Below, in pieces: positions 6,300 through 7,779 of a DNA stretch of 7,779 nucleotides. Position numbers and translations under genes: made by a program. The notes beneath the pieces were generated by a model. The model had not been told where the DNA came from. It did no database searches and saw only the letters and a program-made list of their open reading frames with translations. Source of the stretch: Phytoactinopolyspora endophytica (GTDB taxonomy: Bacteria; Actinomycetota; Actinomycetes; Jiangellales; Jiangellaceae); assembly GCF_004138495.1 (NCBI RefSeq), contig NZ_ML142856.1, forward strand, positions 160,684 to 168,462. The letters are read 5' to 3'. How positions within the stretch are numbered: the stretch's first letter is position 1; every line of letters starts with the position of its first letter.

Positions 6300-7634
6300 C
6301 TACGCCCCGGTTTGCCGAGCGATGTTCGCGGCGGCTTGACGCAATGCCGATTCGGCGTCCATCTGACCGGACAACACAGTGGAGAGCGCCTGGCCGGTCT
6401 CCACAATGATCGTGTTCGCGTCCTGTCCGCTGGGCAGGTAGGCAACGTTGCCGGTTTCCAGCTGAGAAAGCACAGCCTCCTGGAAAGCCCCGTACTTCTC
6501 GGCGTACGCTTCACCGGTCAACACCGACCTCAAGGTCACACCCACCGCTTCAGTGGTTGCGACGGCGTTGGACTGAACCTCCTCGCTGGATGCCCACGAC
6601 ATGAAGGCATAAGCGGCTTCGGGGTTCTCGCTGAACGAGCTCAGATATAACGCGTGGACATTGAGGGAGTTGTTGGTGTTCTCCCCGGGCTCCATTCCCG
6701 GCGCATACGGAATCGCCGCATACCCGACATTTCCGGCTACGGTTGATGCTTCCGGGTCCTCGTTGAATGGCCCGTTCGCAGTCGCGTCGACCGTCATCGC
6801 CGCTCCGCCTTGGGTAAAGGCGACCCGGTTCTGTTCCCAGTCGAAGTTCGCAGCCCCACTGGGACCGTACTCTCTCAACAGTTCGGACCAGAACTCCGTG
6901 GCTTCGACAGCTTCCGGGCTGTCGATGGCGATGACGCCATCCTCGTCGAAGAAATCACCACCAAAAGAGCGCAACATGCCCGCCCACGGATAGACACTCT
7001 GGATTCCGGGCGCGCCCCTCATGGTGATGCCGACGACATCACCACCAGATCCCTCTTGGACAGTGCGGGCAGCATCAAGGAGTTCCTCGGTCGTCTCGGG
7101 CGGGCCGTCGATTCCGTATTCGTCGAACAGGTCCGTCCGATACATCAGGAAGGTGCTCTCACCGTAGATAGGCAAGCCGTACACCGCTCCGTCATCTGTC
7201 GTCATCGGCGCCAGATAGGGCTCGTAGAACTCATCGAGTGAGACGAACTCCGCATTCGCCTCCGCGTATGGCGTCAGATCCTGGATGAAAGAGGAGTCGA
7301 AATAGCCACTGCCATAGACATTGTCGGTAAAGACGACATCGAAGTACGACGATTGCTGCGCGAACTCCTGCAGGATCCGCCCAGCTTGGTCGCTGTATGG
7401 AACGGTTTCGATATTGACCTCGATCCCAGTCTGCTCCTCGAACTCGGGGAGCATCTCGGCGATATTGTCGGTATAGGAGATGTCCTCCATCAGTACCGTG
7501 ATCGAGCCTCCGCTCTCACCACCGCCGCCGGCTCCACCGCCGCCGGTTCCATCGCCGCAGCCGACCACGGGCGCCAATATCGCCGCAGTAGCGAGCGCAC
7601 CCGCCCTCATGCCTGTGGTGCTGTGTCTGCCCAT
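6300..7634 (-). CDS. ABC importer solute-binding lipoprotein (family 1, CUT1)
   Basis: This extracellular binding protein captures the sugar and delivers it to the two permeases. A lipoprotein signal peptide is visible: GRHSTTGMRAG, then the hydrophobic ALATAAILAPVVGC, with lipobox VVGC and the acylated Cys at residue 26 from this start. A Gly-rich linker follows (GDGTGGGGAGGGGESGGS). The mature part has the family 1 binding-protein pattern: SITVLMEDISYTDNIAEMLPEFEEQTGIEV, an FDVVFTDN segment, VYGLPIYGESTFLMYRTDLFDEYGI, and a late AYAFMSWASSEE segment. The ATG at 7634 is chosen over that at 7640 because GGAGG (7646-7642) lies 7 bases from the former and only 1 from the latter; the longer form adds only Met-Glu. 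The 444-residue mature-plus-signal length is normal. It is the first gene of the operon, next to the operator-bearing promoter. The sugar bound cannot be told from sequence alone. Confidence 0.93.
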   Translation of the reverse strand: MGRHSTTGMRAGALATAAILAPVVGCGDGTGGGGAGGGGESGGSITVLMEDISYTDNIAEMLPEFEEQTGIEVNIETVPYSDQAGRILQEFAQQSSYFDVVFTDNVYGSGYFDSSFIQDLTPYAEANAEFVSLDEFYEPYLAPMTTDDGAVYGLPIYGESTFLMYRTDLFDEYGIDGPPETTEELLDAARTVQEGSGGDVVGITMRGAPGIQSVYPWAGMLRSFGGDFFDEDGVIAIDSPEAVEATEFWSELLREYGPSGAANFDWEQNRVAFTQGGAAMTVDATANGPFNEDPEASTVAGNVGYAAIPYAPGMEPGENTNNSLNVHALYLSSFSENPEAAYAFMSWASSEEVQSNAVATTEAVGVTLRSVLTGEAYAEKYGAFQEAVLSQLETGNVAYLPSGQDANTIIVETGQALSTVLSGQMDAESALRQAAANIARQTGA

Positions 7635-7641
7635 CTCCATG

Positions 7642-7646
7642 CCTCC
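7642..7646 (-). promoter_or_regulatory. Ribosome binding site deciding the binding-protein start
   Basis: GGAGG on the minus strand is 7 bases before the ATG at 7634 but only 1 base before the ATG at 7640, which favours the shorter reading. Confidence 0.65.
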
Positions 7647-7687
7647 AAGTGCTGACTACGTCGAGCCGTTTGCCACACCGGCACAAT

Positions 7688-7699
7688 CACCCTAGGGTG
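7688..7699. promoter_or_regulatory. Operator palindrome copy 1 (CACCCTAGGGTG)
   Basis: This perfect 12-base palindrome lies directly downstream of the TATAAG box for the importer operon. With the following C it forms a 13-base direct repeat with copy 2. Its position at the expected transcript start suggests a repressor site. I do not recognise the cognate regulator. Confidence 0.6.
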
Positions 7700-7705
7700 C
7701 TTATA
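7700..7705 (-). promoter_or_regulatory. -10 box (TATAAG) of the importer operon
   Basis: TATAAG on the minus strand sits exactly between the two palindromes and would give a leader of about 60 bases before the ATG at 7634. No good -35 hexamer lies at 16-18 bases; weak candidates fall inside or beyond the upstream palindrome. The promoter may therefore be weak or activator-dependent. Confidence 0.4.
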
Positions 7706-7706
7706 T

Positions 7707-7720
7707 GCACCCTAGGGTGC
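7707..7720. promoter_or_regulatory. Operator palindrome copy 2 (GCACCCTAGGGTGC)
   Basis: This perfect 14-base palindrome is the second copy, with its centre 20 bases from that of copy 1, about two helical turns. It lies in the -35 region of the importer promoter and just upstream of the possible divergent gene, so one protein bound to both copies could control both directions. Confidence 0.6.
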
Positions 7721-7733
7721 TGGTACCATAGCA

Positions 7734-7779
7734 ATGCCTACCACGGCGCGCAATAGACGGCTCACAACGTCAGAGGTCA
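7734..7779 (+). CDS. Possible start of a divergent regulator gene (15 codons, runs off right edge)
   Basis: An ATG at 7734 opens a frame without stop to the window edge, reading MPTTARNRRLTTSEV. A short basic lead followed by a Thr-Ser-Glu-Val helix start resembles the N-terminus of LacI- or other helix-turn-helix regulators, and a regulator gene is expected here, divergent from the operon and beside the twin palindromes. No Shine-Dalgarno sequence is visible. TACCAT (7724-7729) is a possible -10 box that would make the transcript leaderless or nearly so. Fifteen codons are too few for a firm call. Confidence 0.35.
   Translation, partial: MPTTARNRRLTTSEV

Noticed and set aside
5931..6650. 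Plus-strand open frame of 239 codons opposite the permease/binding-protein junction
   Set aside because: It is rich in His, Arg and Gln with no recognisable domain, and antisense to two strongly supported genes.
7501..7558. Repetitive CCGCCG-type tract, considered as a DNA repeat
   Set aside because: It encodes the Gly-rich linker just after the lipobox of the binding protein, a common feature of lipoproteins, so no separate repeat element is needed.
1..7779. CRISPR array, tRNA or rRNA gene, transposase, or toxin-antitoxin pair
   Set aside because: I looked for spaced repeats, cloverleaf-like segments, insertion-sequence ends and small gene pairs and saw none that could be supported.

Overview
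The window reads as chromosomal DNA from a high-GC Gram-positive bacterium (Actinomycetota; the order cannot be fixed from sequence alone). Reasons: GC-rich third codon positions, GTG starts, tightly overlapping genes, and a CUT1-type sugar importer with a lipoprotein binding protein but no ATPase gene beside it. In actinobacteria such importers often borrow a shared MsiK-type ATPase encoded elsewhere.

Left block (1-2543). A DeoR-family regulator (1779-2543, +) is divergent from a two-gene minus-strand unit. That unit is a double-SIS sugar-phosphate isomerase/deaminase-like protein (600-1646) followed, after 2 bases, by a GMC-family flavin oxidoreductase that runs off the left edge (1-597). 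The 132-base divergent region holds a good minus-strand promoter (TTGACA-18-TACGAT), a plus-strand TATAAT box, and a 7-base inverted repeat centred on the TTGACA box, which is a natural candidate operator for the DeoR protein.

Middle (2544-2710). This is a 167-base gap between convergent transcription units, without a recognisable gene. It has one weak hairpin and is the probable boundary between two independently acquired or assembled blocks.

Right block (2711-7640). One five-gene minus-strand operon reads, in transcription order: lipoprotein solute-binding protein, MalF-like permease, MalG-like permease, Gfo/Idh/MocA dehydrogenase, and N-acetylmannosamine-6-phosphate 2-epimerase (NanE). 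Gene junctions are a 3-base gap, two ATGA overlaps, and a directly adjacent TAG/GTG. Upstream lie two copies of a CACCCTAGGGTG palindrome 20 bases apart on either side of a TATAAG box. They are followed on the plus strand by the first 15 codons of what may be a divergent regulator.

Taken together, an imported sugar would be oxidised or epimerised by the Gfo/Idh enzyme. NanE places the path on N-acetylmannosamine-6-P to N-acetylglucosamine-6-P. The SIS protein of the left block could act further down as a glucosamine-6-P deaminase-like enzyme. Aldolase (NanA), kinase (NanK) and deacetylase (NagA) genes are absent from the window. ABC importer + Gfo/Idh + NanE recalls the sialic acid and 2,7-anhydro-sialic acid clusters of gut bacteria, but the real substrate is not determined by this sequence.
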